From: an uncultured Eubacteriales bacterium
GTDB taxonomy: Bacteria; Bacillota; Clostridia; Oscillospirales; Acutalibacteraceae
NCBI GenBank assembly: GCA_900320235.1
Contig: ONRO01000148.1
Span: 1 to 8,465 of the forward strand
Length of the DNA: 8,465 nucleotides
Direction of reading: 5' to 3'
The notes beneath the pieces were generated by a model. It was given only the letters and a program-made list of their open reading frames with translations, was not told the origin of the DNA and searched no databases. The first letter of the stretch is position 1. Each line of letters opens with the position of its first letter. Of this stretch, positions 1-5,459 are shown in pieces. The translations under genes and the position numbers were made by a program.

Positions 1-14
1 GGATCATTCGCTAT

Positions 15-30
15 TGTTTCATGTGAAACA
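15..30. promoter_or_regulatory. parS: parS centromere-like site 1 (ParB/Spo0J binding site)
   Basis: The 16-mer TGTTTCATGTGAAACA differs from the canonical bacterial parS palindrome TGTTTCACGTGAAACA at one central base. An identical copy lies at 4492-4507 in the soj leader, and the shared sequence extends to 20 bp (13-32 and 4490-4509). parS sites cluster near the origin, and the window encodes its own Spo0J/ParB, so a role as ParB loading site is well supported. It sits in non-coding DNA about 450 bp before mnmG. Binding itself is inferred. Confidence 0.9.
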
Positions 31-60
31 TCTGATTTCCGTTTTGCTTGTTACATTGGT

Positions 61-129
61 GCTCCGCCCCAAACCCCGCCGGGGCTCCGCCCCAAACCCC
101 GCCGGGGCTCTGCCCCTGGACCCCGCAAG
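61..129. repeat. GC-rich 23-bp tandem repeat, about 2.8 units
   Basis: Two perfect 23-bp copies lie at 61-83 and 84-106, starting GCTCCGCCCC and ending CCGCCGGG. A third, degenerate copy runs from 107 to about 129 (GCTCTGCCCC then ACCCCGC). The units contain short nested palindromes, CCCC-GCC-GGGG and GGGG-CTCCG-CCCC, so several alternative hairpins are possible. The block is far richer in GC than the AT-rich sequence just downstream. It resembles dispersed intergenic repeats I associate with ruminococcal genomes; that is a recollection, not a search. No coding potential is apparent. Confidence 0.8.
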
Positions 130-145
130 CCTTTGAAAAGGCTTG
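126..145. repeat. Hairpin at the end of the GC-rich repeat
   Basis: CAAGCCTT (126-133) and AAGGCTTG (138-145) form a perfect 8-bp stem closed by a TGAA loop, directly after the tandem repeat. It is probably part of the same repeat element. No T-run follows, so an intrinsic terminator is unlikely on the + strand. Confidence 0.7.
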
Positions 146-381
146 ACCTAAACTTTAATATTTAAATTAATATTACAAGACTAATATAACGTGTGTTATA
201 AATGAATTGCTTCTTTTTCTGATTAGAAGGATTATTATTGATAATTATGCGAAAACGTTTATGGCAATTTAAGGAAAATATTTATCTCACATATGCCTGA
301 TTAGTTAACATTTATATTATAGGTCAGTTATGATTTTTGAAAAAGTATTTGATAATTAGGGTAATTAAATATCTGTTTTAC
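146..381. other. AT-rich non-coding stretch upstream of the mnmG promoter
   Basis: I see no supported gene here. The longest ATG reading frame I noticed is 17 residues (247-300) and has no ribosome binding site. The stretch is strongly AT-rich with short runs of A and T. I recognise no tRNA, riboswitch or DnaA-box cluster in it. Confidence 0.6.
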
Positions 382-410
382 TGTACAATTCAGTGATAAT
401 GTTTTATAAT
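382..410 (+). promoter_or_regulatory. Likely sigma-A-type promoter for mnmG-rsmG
   Basis: A perfect -10 box TATAAT (405-410) lies 17 bp after TGTACA (382-387), which matches the TTGACA -35 consensus at 4 of 6 positions. Transcription would start near 417, giving a leader of about 65 nt before mnmG. It is the only good candidate in the 480 bp upstream. The call rests on consensus matching only. Confidence 0.6.
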
Positions 411-421
411 ATATAAGGCTG

Positions 422-453
422 ATTATTTCTGCCTGTGTGGGCAGTTTGATAAT
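422..453 (+). other. Stem-loop in the mnmG leader
   Basis: CTGCC (429-433) pairs with GGCAG (440-444) around a TGTGTG loop. An outer ATTAT/ATAAT stem (422-426 with 449-453) extends it across a small internal loop. It lies between the predicted transcription start and the ribosome binding site. No T-run follows closely, so it may be a leader structure of unknown purpose or chance pairing. Confidence 0.3.
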
Positions 454-483
454 ATTTGTTTAAGTCAAAAAGGAATGAGATGA

Positions 484-2361
484 ATGAAATTTTTAGCAGA
501 AGAATTTGATGTGGCTGTTATCGGTGCAGGTCATGCGGGAATTGAAGCCGGTCTCGCTTCAGCAAGGCTTGGCTGCAAAACAGGAGTGTTTACTATTAAT
601 ATGGACGCTGTCGGAAATTGTCCCTGCAATCCTTCGATCGGCGGAACTGCAAAGGGACATCTTGTAAGGGAAATTGATGCTCTCGGTGGTGAAATGGGTA
701 AGGCGGCTGATGAATGTTTTCTCCAGAGCAGAATGCTTAATAAGGGGAAAGGCCCGGCTGTACATTCTCTGAGAGCTCAGATAGACAGAAGAGCTTACAG
801 TGCCAGAATGAAACATACTCTTGAATTACAGGAAAATCTTGAACTCAGACAGGCTGAAATCACTGAGCTTGAAAAAGACAGTGATGGAATGTGGGTGCTT
901 ACTACAAGACTCGAGGCTCAGTACAAGGCTAAGGCTGTGATTCTTGCAACAGGTACATATCTCGGCGGAAAAATCTATGTTGGTGATGTGTCCTATGAAA
1001 GCGGTCCTGATGGTATGTTTCCGGCAAAATATCTGCCTGATTCTCTTGAAAAAATGGGCATGATTATCCGCCGTTTCAAAACAGGTACACCGGCGAGGGT
1101 TCTTCGCTCAAGTATCGATTTTACTGATCTTGAAGAACAAAGCGGAGATGATCCGATAGTTCCGTTTTCCTATGATACAACTGATCCGGGCGAAAACAAG
1201 GTTAAATGTTATGTCAGCTGGACAAATGACAAAACCAGGAAGGTTATTCTTGATAATATTTCCAGATCTCCGATGTATAGCGGAAAAATTGAGGGCATAG
1301 GTCCGCGTTATTGTCCGAGTATTGAGGACAAGATCGTGCGTTTTTCTGATAAGCCCAGACATCAGCTTTTTATCGAGCCATGCGGTCTTGATACTGAGGA
1401 AATGTATATTCAGGGAATGTCGTCATCTCTTCCGGAAGATGTTCAGCTTGATTTTTATCATACAATAAAAGGTCTTGAAAATTGTATTGTAATGCGTCCG
1501 GCATATGCTATCGAATATTTTTGTGCTGATCCGATACAGATGAACCGTACACTTGAATTCCGTGATTTTTCCGGTCTTTACGGTGCAGGTCAGTTCAACG
1601 GAAGCTCAGGCTATGAAGAAGCTGCTGCTCAGGGACTTGTGGCAGGTGTGAATGCTGCACTTAAAATTCAGGGCAGGGAACCTATGATACTTGACAGGGC
1701 AAGTTCATATATCGGTACACTTGTTGATGATCTTGTAACAAAGGGCTGTAATGACCCGTACAGAATGATGACTTCAAGAAGTGAATACAGACTTATTCTT
1801 CGTCAGGATAATGCAGATGTCCGACTGACTCCGACAGGAAGAAGGATCGGACTTATCAGTGACGACAGATGGAACAGATATCAGGAAAAGCTTGAGCATA
1901 TCAATGCTGAGCTTGAAAGAGTAAGGACGACTGTTATTTCGCCGTCTGAAGAAATCAACAGCATTCTCAGGGAAAGGAATACTTCTGAAATCAGAACGGG
2001 TGTCAGACTTGCAGAGCTGATAAAGCGGCCCGAGCTGAATTATGAGGTTCTTGCTCAAGTGGATAAAACAAGGACAGAAACAGACAGAAATGTTCTTGAG
2101 CAGGTAGAAATCGAGATAAAATACGAAGGATATATCAAGCGTCAGCTTATTATTATTGATCAGGTTCGCAGACTGGAATCAAAGATTCTTCCGGCTGATA
2201 TAGATTACAGTACGATTGACGGTCTGAGACTTGAAGCAAGAGAAAAGCTTAATAAGGTACGCCCTGAAAGTATCGGACAGGCAAGCCGCATTTCAGGAGT
2301 AAGTCCTGCTGATATTTCTGTGCTTGTAATTTATCTGTCAACTCTGAAAAATAAGAAGTAA
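484..2361 (+). CDS. mnmG: MnmG (GidA), tRNA uridine-5-carboxymethylaminomethyl modification enzyme, large subunit
   Basis: MnmG works with the GTPase MnmE in the cytoplasm. Together they add an aminomethyl or carboxymethylaminomethyl group at C5 of the wobble uridine (U34) of certain tRNAs, using FAD, NADH and a methylene-tetrahydrofolate carbon. The 625-residue product is full length for the family. It opens with a Rossmann FAD-binding motif, GAGHAG at residues 14-19. The conserved CNPSIGG follows at 48-54 and YCPSIEDK at 276-283; Cys48 and Cys277 correspond to the two functionally important cysteines of the E. coli enzyme. The helical C-terminal region that contacts MnmE ends in SGVSPADISVLVIYL. 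The ATG at 484 follows AAAGGA (469-474) at normal spacing. rsmG starts 15 bp after the stop, so the two are almost certainly co-transcribed. mnmE usually precedes this gene but is not within the window. Confidence 0.97.
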   Translation: MKFLAEEFDVAVIGAGHAGIEAGLASARLGCKTGVFTINMDAVGNCPCNPSIGGTAKGHLVREIDALGGEMGKAADECFLQSRMLNKGKGPAVHSLRAQIDRRAYSARMKHTLELQENLELRQAEITELEKDSDGMWVLTTRLEAQYKAKAVILATGTYLGGKIYVGDVSYESGPDGMFPAKYLPDSLEKMGMIIRRFKTGTPARVLRSSIDFTDLEEQSGDDPIVPFSYDTTDPGENKVKCYVSWTNDKTRKVILDNISRSPMYSGKIEGIGPRYCPSIEDKIVRFSDKPRHQLFIEPCGLDTEEMYIQGMSSSLPEDVQLDFYHTIKGLENCIVMRPAYAIEYFCADPIQMNRTLEFRDFSGLYGAGQFNGSSGYEEAAAQGLVAGVNAALKIQGREPMILDRASSYIGTLVDDLVTKGCNDPYRMMTSRSEYRLILRQDNADVRLTPTGRRIGLISDDRWNRYQEKLEHINAELERVRTTVISPSEEINSILRERNTSEIRTGVRLAELIKRPELNYEVLAQVDKTRTETDRNVLEQVEIEIKYEGYIKRQLIIIDQVRRLESKILPADIDYSTIDGLRLEAREKLNKVRPESIGQASRISGVSPADISVLVIYLSTLKNKK

Positions 2362-2376
2362 ACAGGAGTGTAAAGA

Positions 2377-3084
2377 GTGAAGATTATCAATGAATCAGTT
2401 AAAAGCTGGTGTTCGGAAAATAATATTTTAATAACACAGCAGCAGATTGAGCAGTTTGAAAAATATGCCTCATTGCTTCAGCAGTGGAATGAAAAAATGA
2501 ATCTTACAGCAATTACCGATGACGAGGGTATTGCAGTAAAGCATTTTATAGACAGTATTTCCCTGCTGAAATACTATGACGTTAAGGGCAGGGTAATCGA
2601 TATCGGAACAGGTGCCGGTTTTCCCGGAGTTCCGCTGAAAATAATGCGTCCGGATATAGAGCTGACTCTTCTGGACAGTCTTAACAAAAGACTTGTTTTT
2701 CTTGACGAGGTTTGCAGACAGATAGGTATAAGTGCTGAGCTTGTACACAGCAGAGCTGAGGAAGGATCAAGAAAACCGGAGTACAGAGAAAAATTTGATC
2801 TTGCAGTTTCAAGAGCAGTTGCAAATCTTCCTGCTCTTTGCGAATACTGTCTGCCTTATGTAAAAGGCGGCGGAGCTTTTATTTCGCTTAAAGGTCCTGA
2901 TGCTGAGAATGAAATTGAAGCAGCTGAAAAAGCTTTCAACATTCTTGGAGGAAAAGTTGAAAACTCTGAAAGATTTCTTCTTCCGGACGGCAGCAGCAGA
3001 ACTCTTATATATATTTCAAAAATCAGGCCGACTCCGGAAAAGTATCCGAGAAGAGGACAGAAAATCAATAAAAATCCGATCTGA
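2377..3084 (+). CDS. rsmG: RsmG (GidB), 16S rRNA (guanine-527-N7)-methyltransferase
   Basis: RsmG transfers a methyl group from S-adenosylmethionine to N7 of G527 (E. coli numbering) in the 530 loop of 16S rRNA. Loss of the family's activity elsewhere gives low-level streptomycin resistance. The 235-residue protein has the expected N-terminal helical part with WNEKMNLTAI (37-46) and KHFIDS (55-60). The SAM-binding glycine loop IGTGAGFPG follows at 76-84, and further on come VSRAVANL and the GGGAFISLKG strand typical of the family. Its length is close to the B. subtilis protein. Translation most likely starts at GTG 2377, because AGGAG (2364-2368) lies 8 nt upstream and no better in-frame ATG exists nearby. 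It is the second gene of the mnmG unit and is followed 32 bp later by a strong terminator. Confidence 0.96.
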   Translation: MKIINESVKSWCSENNILITQQQIEQFEKYASLLQQWNEKMNLTAITDDEGIAVKHFIDSISLLKYYDVKGRVIDIGTGAGFPGVPLKIMRPDIELTLLDSLNKRLVFLDEVCRQIGISAELVHSRAEEGSRKPEYREKFDLAVSRAVANLPALCEYCLPYVKGGGAFISLKGPDAENEIEAAEKAFNILGGKVENSERFLLPDGSSRTLIYISKIRPTPEKYPRRGQKINKNPI

Positions 3085-3116
3085 CAGGATTGAAAATTTA
3101 ATCAACAGAAAAGCAG

Positions 3117-3163
3117 TAAAGTTTTCAACATTTGAAAAATACGATGTTGAAAACTTTATTTTT
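3117..3163 (+). terminator. Intrinsic terminator after rsmG
   Basis: TAAAGTTTTCAACAT (3117-3131) and ATGTTGAAAACTTTA (3144-3158) are perfect 15-bp complements around a 12-nt loop, followed at once by TTTTT (3159-3163). The stem is AT-rich but long and unbroken. It marks the end of the mnmG-rsmG transcript. The A-rich left side makes weaker terminator activity on the opposite strand possible too. Confidence 0.85.
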
Positions 3164-3220
3164 ATGCCCGTTTCAAAAAAAATTCTGTTAATGAAAAACA
3201 CTGATTAATAAAAGGTTTTT

Positions 3221-3305
3221 TGATGATTATACTCACTTTCACATCATGGTTGAATGTGTTGATCTGCGAAGTTAAAAAATGTTGAAAACCTGAGTAAAAT
3301 CATCA
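3221..3305. repeat. 85-bp element bounded by near-perfect 15-bp inverted repeats
   Basis: TGATGATTATACTCA (3221-3235) and TGAGTAAAATCATCA (3291-3305) are complementary at 14 of 15 positions. The 55-nt interior contains a smaller 5-bp stem, CACAT/ATGTG (3240-3244 with 3254-3258). A competing pairing AGGTTTT/AAAACCT (3213-3219 with 3285-3291) overlaps the main stem's right edge. It lies between the rsmG terminator and the noc promoter. I see no clear target-site duplication. It could be a structured RNA, a protein-binding site or a small mobile-element remnant. Confidence 0.55.
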
Positions 3306-3384
3306 CAATTATTATTTTTGCAAATTTATCTCACAGAGTTGTCAGGAGATAATATCTGTAATTTTCAGAGTGTAAGAAATATTA

Positions 3385-3414
3385 TGCAGCTGACATACTT
3401 TGACAGAAGCTGCA
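3385..3414. promoter_or_regulatory. Inverted repeat bracketing the noc -35 box (possible operator)
   Basis: TGCAGCT (3385-3391) and AGCTGCA (3408-3414) are perfect 7-bp complements separated by 16 bp. The spacer holds the predicted -35 hexamer TTGACA (3400-3405). The motif TGACA also occurs three times here, at 3391-3395, 3401-3405 and 3435-3439. A dyad around the -35 box is a plausible repressor site, but no regulator is identified. Confidence 0.4.
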
Positions 3415-3432
3415 GAAATGTTATGTTATTAT
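3400..3432 (+). promoter_or_regulatory. Likely promoter for noc
   Basis: A perfect -35 TTGACA (3400-3405) is followed by two -10 candidates. TATGTT (3422-3427) has a 16-bp spacer. TATTAT (3427-3432), preceded by an extended TGT (3424-3426), has a long 21-bp spacer. Either would start transcription near 3434-3440, just before the AGGGAG ribosome binding site. Because TTG at 3400 is in frame with noc, a gene caller could mistake the -35 box for a start codon. Confidence 0.6.
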
Positions 3433-3456
3433 ATTGACATGAAGGGAGTGACGAAT

Positions 3457-4296
3457 GTGCTTTTAAATATCGGTATCGACAGAAGAAGAATATACGATAT
3501 CCCGATTGTAAGAATAAGACCCTGCCATTTTCAGGGCAGTAAGCTTTATTCTGCACAGGAGATGAAAGAGCTTGCACAGAGCATAAAGATGAATGGTATT
3601 CTTCAGCCGCTTACTGTCAGGAGAGTAAGTAAGGAGGAATTTGAGCTTATTGCAGGCGAACGCAGACTCAGGGCTGCTGCAATGTGCGGAAGCAGGAAGG
3701 TGCCGTGTATAATTCTTAATTGCACAGACAGTCAGGCAGATCAGTATTCTCTGATCGAGAATCTTCAAAGATGTGACCTCAATTTCTTTGAGGAAGCAGA
3801 GGGAATAGACAGATTGATGAAAACATATAATCTGTCAAAGCTTGATGTTTCAAGACGGCTTGGAATAAAACAGACGGTAATTGCAAATAAACTGAATCTG
3901 CTTTTGCTTACGTCTGAAGAAAAGGATATTATTCAGAAATACCGTCTGACAGAGCGTCATGCAAAAGCCTTGCTCAGACTTGATGATTCTGTGACAAGAA
4001 GGCTTGTTCTCGGAGAGATCATTACAAAGGGACTTAATGTTACACAGTCTGAAAGATACATAGATACCGTTCTTTCAGGCAAAAATAAGGACAGGATCAA
4101 AAATCAGAAAACCAGACTTGTTATCAAGGATATCAAAATACTTGAGAATACAATAAATAAGGCGGTGGAATCGATCCGCTCGACAGGAATAGATGCTGTG
4201 ACAAGCCAGACAGAAACAGAGGATTATATAGAATATAAGGTAAGGATCCCGAAAAACAAGGGCGACAGCGAACCTATCAGACCAAAAACAGCATAG
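3457..4296 (+). CDS. noc: Noc-like ParB-family nucleoid occlusion protein
   Basis: Noc binds dispersed chromosomal sites, spreads as a CTP-dependent clamp, associates with the membrane and keeps FtsZ from assembling over the nucleoid. This 279-residue protein has the ParB CTPase motif GERRLRA (67-73) and the IENLQR box (100-105), then a helix-turn-helix at about 127-150. The C-terminal part matches Noc (TRLVIKDIKILENTI and IEYKVRIPKNK), unlike the Spo0J C-terminus. At the four positions reported to separate Noc from ParB specificity it has Gln139, Lys145, Leu150 and Arg167; three are Noc-type. The usual QPR before the first helix is replaced by QGS. GTG 3457 is preferred because AGGGAG (3443-3448) lies 8 nt upstream. 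ATG 3439 would add 6 residues but lacks a ribosome binding site, and TTG 3400 is the -35 box. Position between rsmG and soj is that of B. subtilis noc. Confidence 0.85.
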   Translation: MLLNIGIDRRRIYDIPIVRIRPCHFQGSKLYSAQEMKELAQSIKMNGILQPLTVRRVSKEEFELIAGERRLRAAAMCGSRKVPCIILNCTDSQADQYSLIENLQRCDLNFFEEAEGIDRLMKTYNLSKLDVSRRLGIKQTVIANKLNLLLLTSEEKDIIQKYRLTERHAKALLRLDDSVTRRLVLGEIITKGLNVTQSERYIDTVLSGKNKDRIKNQKTRLVIKDIKILENTINKAVESIRSTGIDAVTSQTETEDYIEYKVRIPKNKGDSEPIRPKTA

Positions 4297-4330
4297 ATTA
4301 TAAGGAAGAACCCATATTTCCAAAACATAG

Positions 4331-4376
4331 TACAGTGACCGGACCGCAGAATTGTTGGTCCGGCCATTGTATTTTT
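4331..4376 (+). terminator. Intrinsic terminator after noc
   Basis: ACAGTGACCGGACC (4332-4345) pairs with GGTCCGGCCATTGT (4357-4370), giving a 14-position stem with one G-U wobble, one A-C mismatch and a GC-rich CCGGACC core. The loop is 11 nt and ATTTTT (4371-4376) follows directly. It separates noc from the soj operon. Confidence 0.88.
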
Positions 4377-4460
4377 GTCTGTCAAGAAAAACGGTTTTGC
4401 TTTATAATAATAAAAAAATCAAATAAATTGCAGATAGCTATTTAATTATTGTATTAAATT

Positions 4461-4469
4461 TGATATAAT
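4461..4469 (+). promoter_or_regulatory. Extended -10 promoter for soj-spo0J
   Basis: TGATATAAT combines the extended TGn element (4461-4463) with a perfect -10 TATAAT (4464-4469). At 17-bp spacing the -35 position (4441-4446) reads TTTAAT, a weak match, which is usual for extended -10 promoters. Transcription would start near 4476, so the parS site at 4492-4507 lies in the early transcribed region. A second TATAAT at 4403-4408 is a weaker alternative. Confidence 0.65.
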
Positions 4470-4491
4470 ATTATTTGTAGTCCGGTAAAAT

Positions 4492-4507
4492 TGTTTCATG
4501 TGAAACA
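4492..4507. promoter_or_regulatory. parS: parS site 2, in the soj leader
   Basis: TGTTTCATGTGAAACA is identical to site 1 at 15-30, with one mismatch to canonical parS. It lies about 16 bp after the predicted soj transcription start and 39 bp before the soj ribosome binding site. Spo0J bound and spreading from here could both load the partition complex and reduce transcription of its own operon. The site assignment is strong; the regulatory role is inferred from position. Confidence 0.92.
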
Positions 4508-4558
4508 TCGGACTGTTACAGAAGGAAACGAAAAAACCTCAGATTCGGAGGAATGTAT

Positions 4559-5320
4559 ATGGGAAAAATAATAGCAGTGACAAATCAGAAGGGCGGAGTC
4601 GGAAAAACAACGACAGCCGTTAATGTCAGTGCAGGAATCGGCAAGCTCGGAAAAAGATGTCTGCTTGTTGATGTTGACCCGCAGGGAAATGCAACAAGCG
4701 GAGTGGGCATAGATAAAAGACAGATCAAGTATTCTTCCTATGATATTCTCATAGAGGGAGTCAAGGCTGAGGAAGCTATACTTCATACGGAATATGAATC
4801 TCTCGATATCATACCATCAAATATAGAGCTTGCGGCAGCTGACCTTCAGCTTGCTGATATTGAAAAAAGGGAATCAAAGCTCAGGAATGCGCTTGCACTT
4901 GTGAAGTCTGAATATGATTTCATTTTCATTGACTGTCCGCCGTCGCTGGGACTGATAACGACAAATGCTCTTTGTGCAGCTGACACGATACTTGTACCGA
5001 TACAGCCTGAATACTATGCACTCGAGGGTTTGTCACAGCTTATGAACAGTGTAAGGATAGTCAAGCGCAGATTCAATAATTATATAGATATTGAAGGTGT
5101 ACTTCTTACAATGTACGACGGCAGACTTAATCTTACGCAGCAGGTTGTACAGGAGGTAAAGAAATTCTTTCCAAGAAAGGTATTCCCGGTTGTGATCCCG
5201 AGAGGAGTAAGACTGTCGGAAGCACCGAGTTTCGGTATGCCGATAATGTACTTTGACAAAAGCAGCAAAGGTTCGGCGGCATATATGGAGCTTGCGGAAT
5301 ACATAGTAGAAAACCAGTGA
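4559..5320 (+). CDS. soj: Soj/ParA chromosome-partitioning ATPase
   Basis: Soj is a Walker-type ATPase that dimerises with ATP, binds DNA non-specifically over the nucleoid and is switched by Spo0J at parS. In B. subtilis it also regulates DnaA. The 253-residue product has the same length as B. subtilis Soj. It carries the deviant Walker A motif KGGVGKTT (11-18, with signature lysines 11 and 16), the Walker A' segment LLVDVDPQGNATSG (35-48, Asp40) and Walker B FIDCPPSLG starting at residue 123. PRGVRLSEAPSFG near the C-terminus belongs to the DNA-binding region of the family. ATG 4559 is chosen because GGAGG (4547-4551) lies 7 nt upstream; the in-frame ATG at 4553 is only one base from that box. 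It heads an operon with spo0J, and the leader carries parS. Confidence 0.96.
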   Translation: MGKIIAVTNQKGGVGKTTTAVNVSAGIGKLGKRCLLVDVDPQGNATSGVGIDKRQIKYSSYDILIEGVKAEEAILHTEYESLDIIPSNIELAAADLQLADIEKRESKLRNALALVKSEYDFIFIDCPPSLGLITTNALCAADTILVPIQPEYYALEGLSQLMNSVRIVKRRFNNYIDIEGVLLTMYDGRLNLTQQVVQEVKKFFPRKVFPVVIPRGVRLSEAPSFGMPIMYFDKSSKGSAAYMELAEYIVENQ

Positions 5321-5328
5321 ACACGCAT

Positions 5329-5430
5329 ATGAAACCTGACGGTGTAAAAAAATTGTCCGGGTGCTGGATTCAGAGGCGTGGAGACTTTGAGAAAAGCTCA
5401 GGACAGTTCATGGAGAAATGTCGGGTTTAA
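5329..5430 (+). other. Structured soj-spo0J spacer with a possible 33-codon ORF
   Basis: Two nested stems span the spacer: AAACCTGAC/GTCGGGTTT (5332-5340 with 5420-5428, one wobble) and AATTGTCC/GGACAGTT (5351-5358 with 5401-5408, one wobble). Inside them a small hairpin GAG-a-CTTT/AAAG-CTC has a GAGA loop (5381-5399). The same interval is an ATG-to-TAA reading frame of 33 residues, beginning MKPDGVKKLS, that starts 8 nt after the soj stop. No ribosome binding site precedes it, so translation would depend on coupling to soj. The segment may be a regulatory or processing structure for spo0J mRNA. Both readings are tentative. Confidence 0.35.
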
Positions 5431-5459
5431 AATTTTAGTAGAAAAGGATGGTCGGGAAA

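Noticed and set aside
61..129. Tandem repeat considered as a CRISPR array
   Set aside because: Units are directly adjacent with no spacers, and there are no cas genes.
247..300. 17-residue ATG frame in the mnmG upstream region
   Set aside because: No ribosome binding site and lies upstream of the predicted promoter; expected by chance at this length.
2058..2066. AGTGGATAA, one mismatch from a DnaA box
   Set aside because: Single copy inside mnmG with no cluster and no AT-rich unwinding element; not evidence of an origin in this window.
2620..2627. TTTCCCGG resembling half of a Noc-binding site
   Set aside because: It encodes the conserved Gly-Phe-Pro-Gly of the RsmG SAM motif, and the right half of the palindrome is absent.
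2900..3208. 102-residue + strand frame overlapping the end of rsmG
   Set aside because: Largely inside rsmG in another frame, runs through the terminator hairpin, low-complexity lysine-rich content and no family resemblance.
4403..4408. TATAAT as the main soj promoter
   Set aside because: No recognisable -35 or extended -10; the TGATATAAT at 4461-4469 is a better match.
4537..4551. CCTC/GAGG pairing that could hide the soj ribosome binding site
   Set aside because: Only 4 bp with a 7-nt loop; too weak to claim without conservation.
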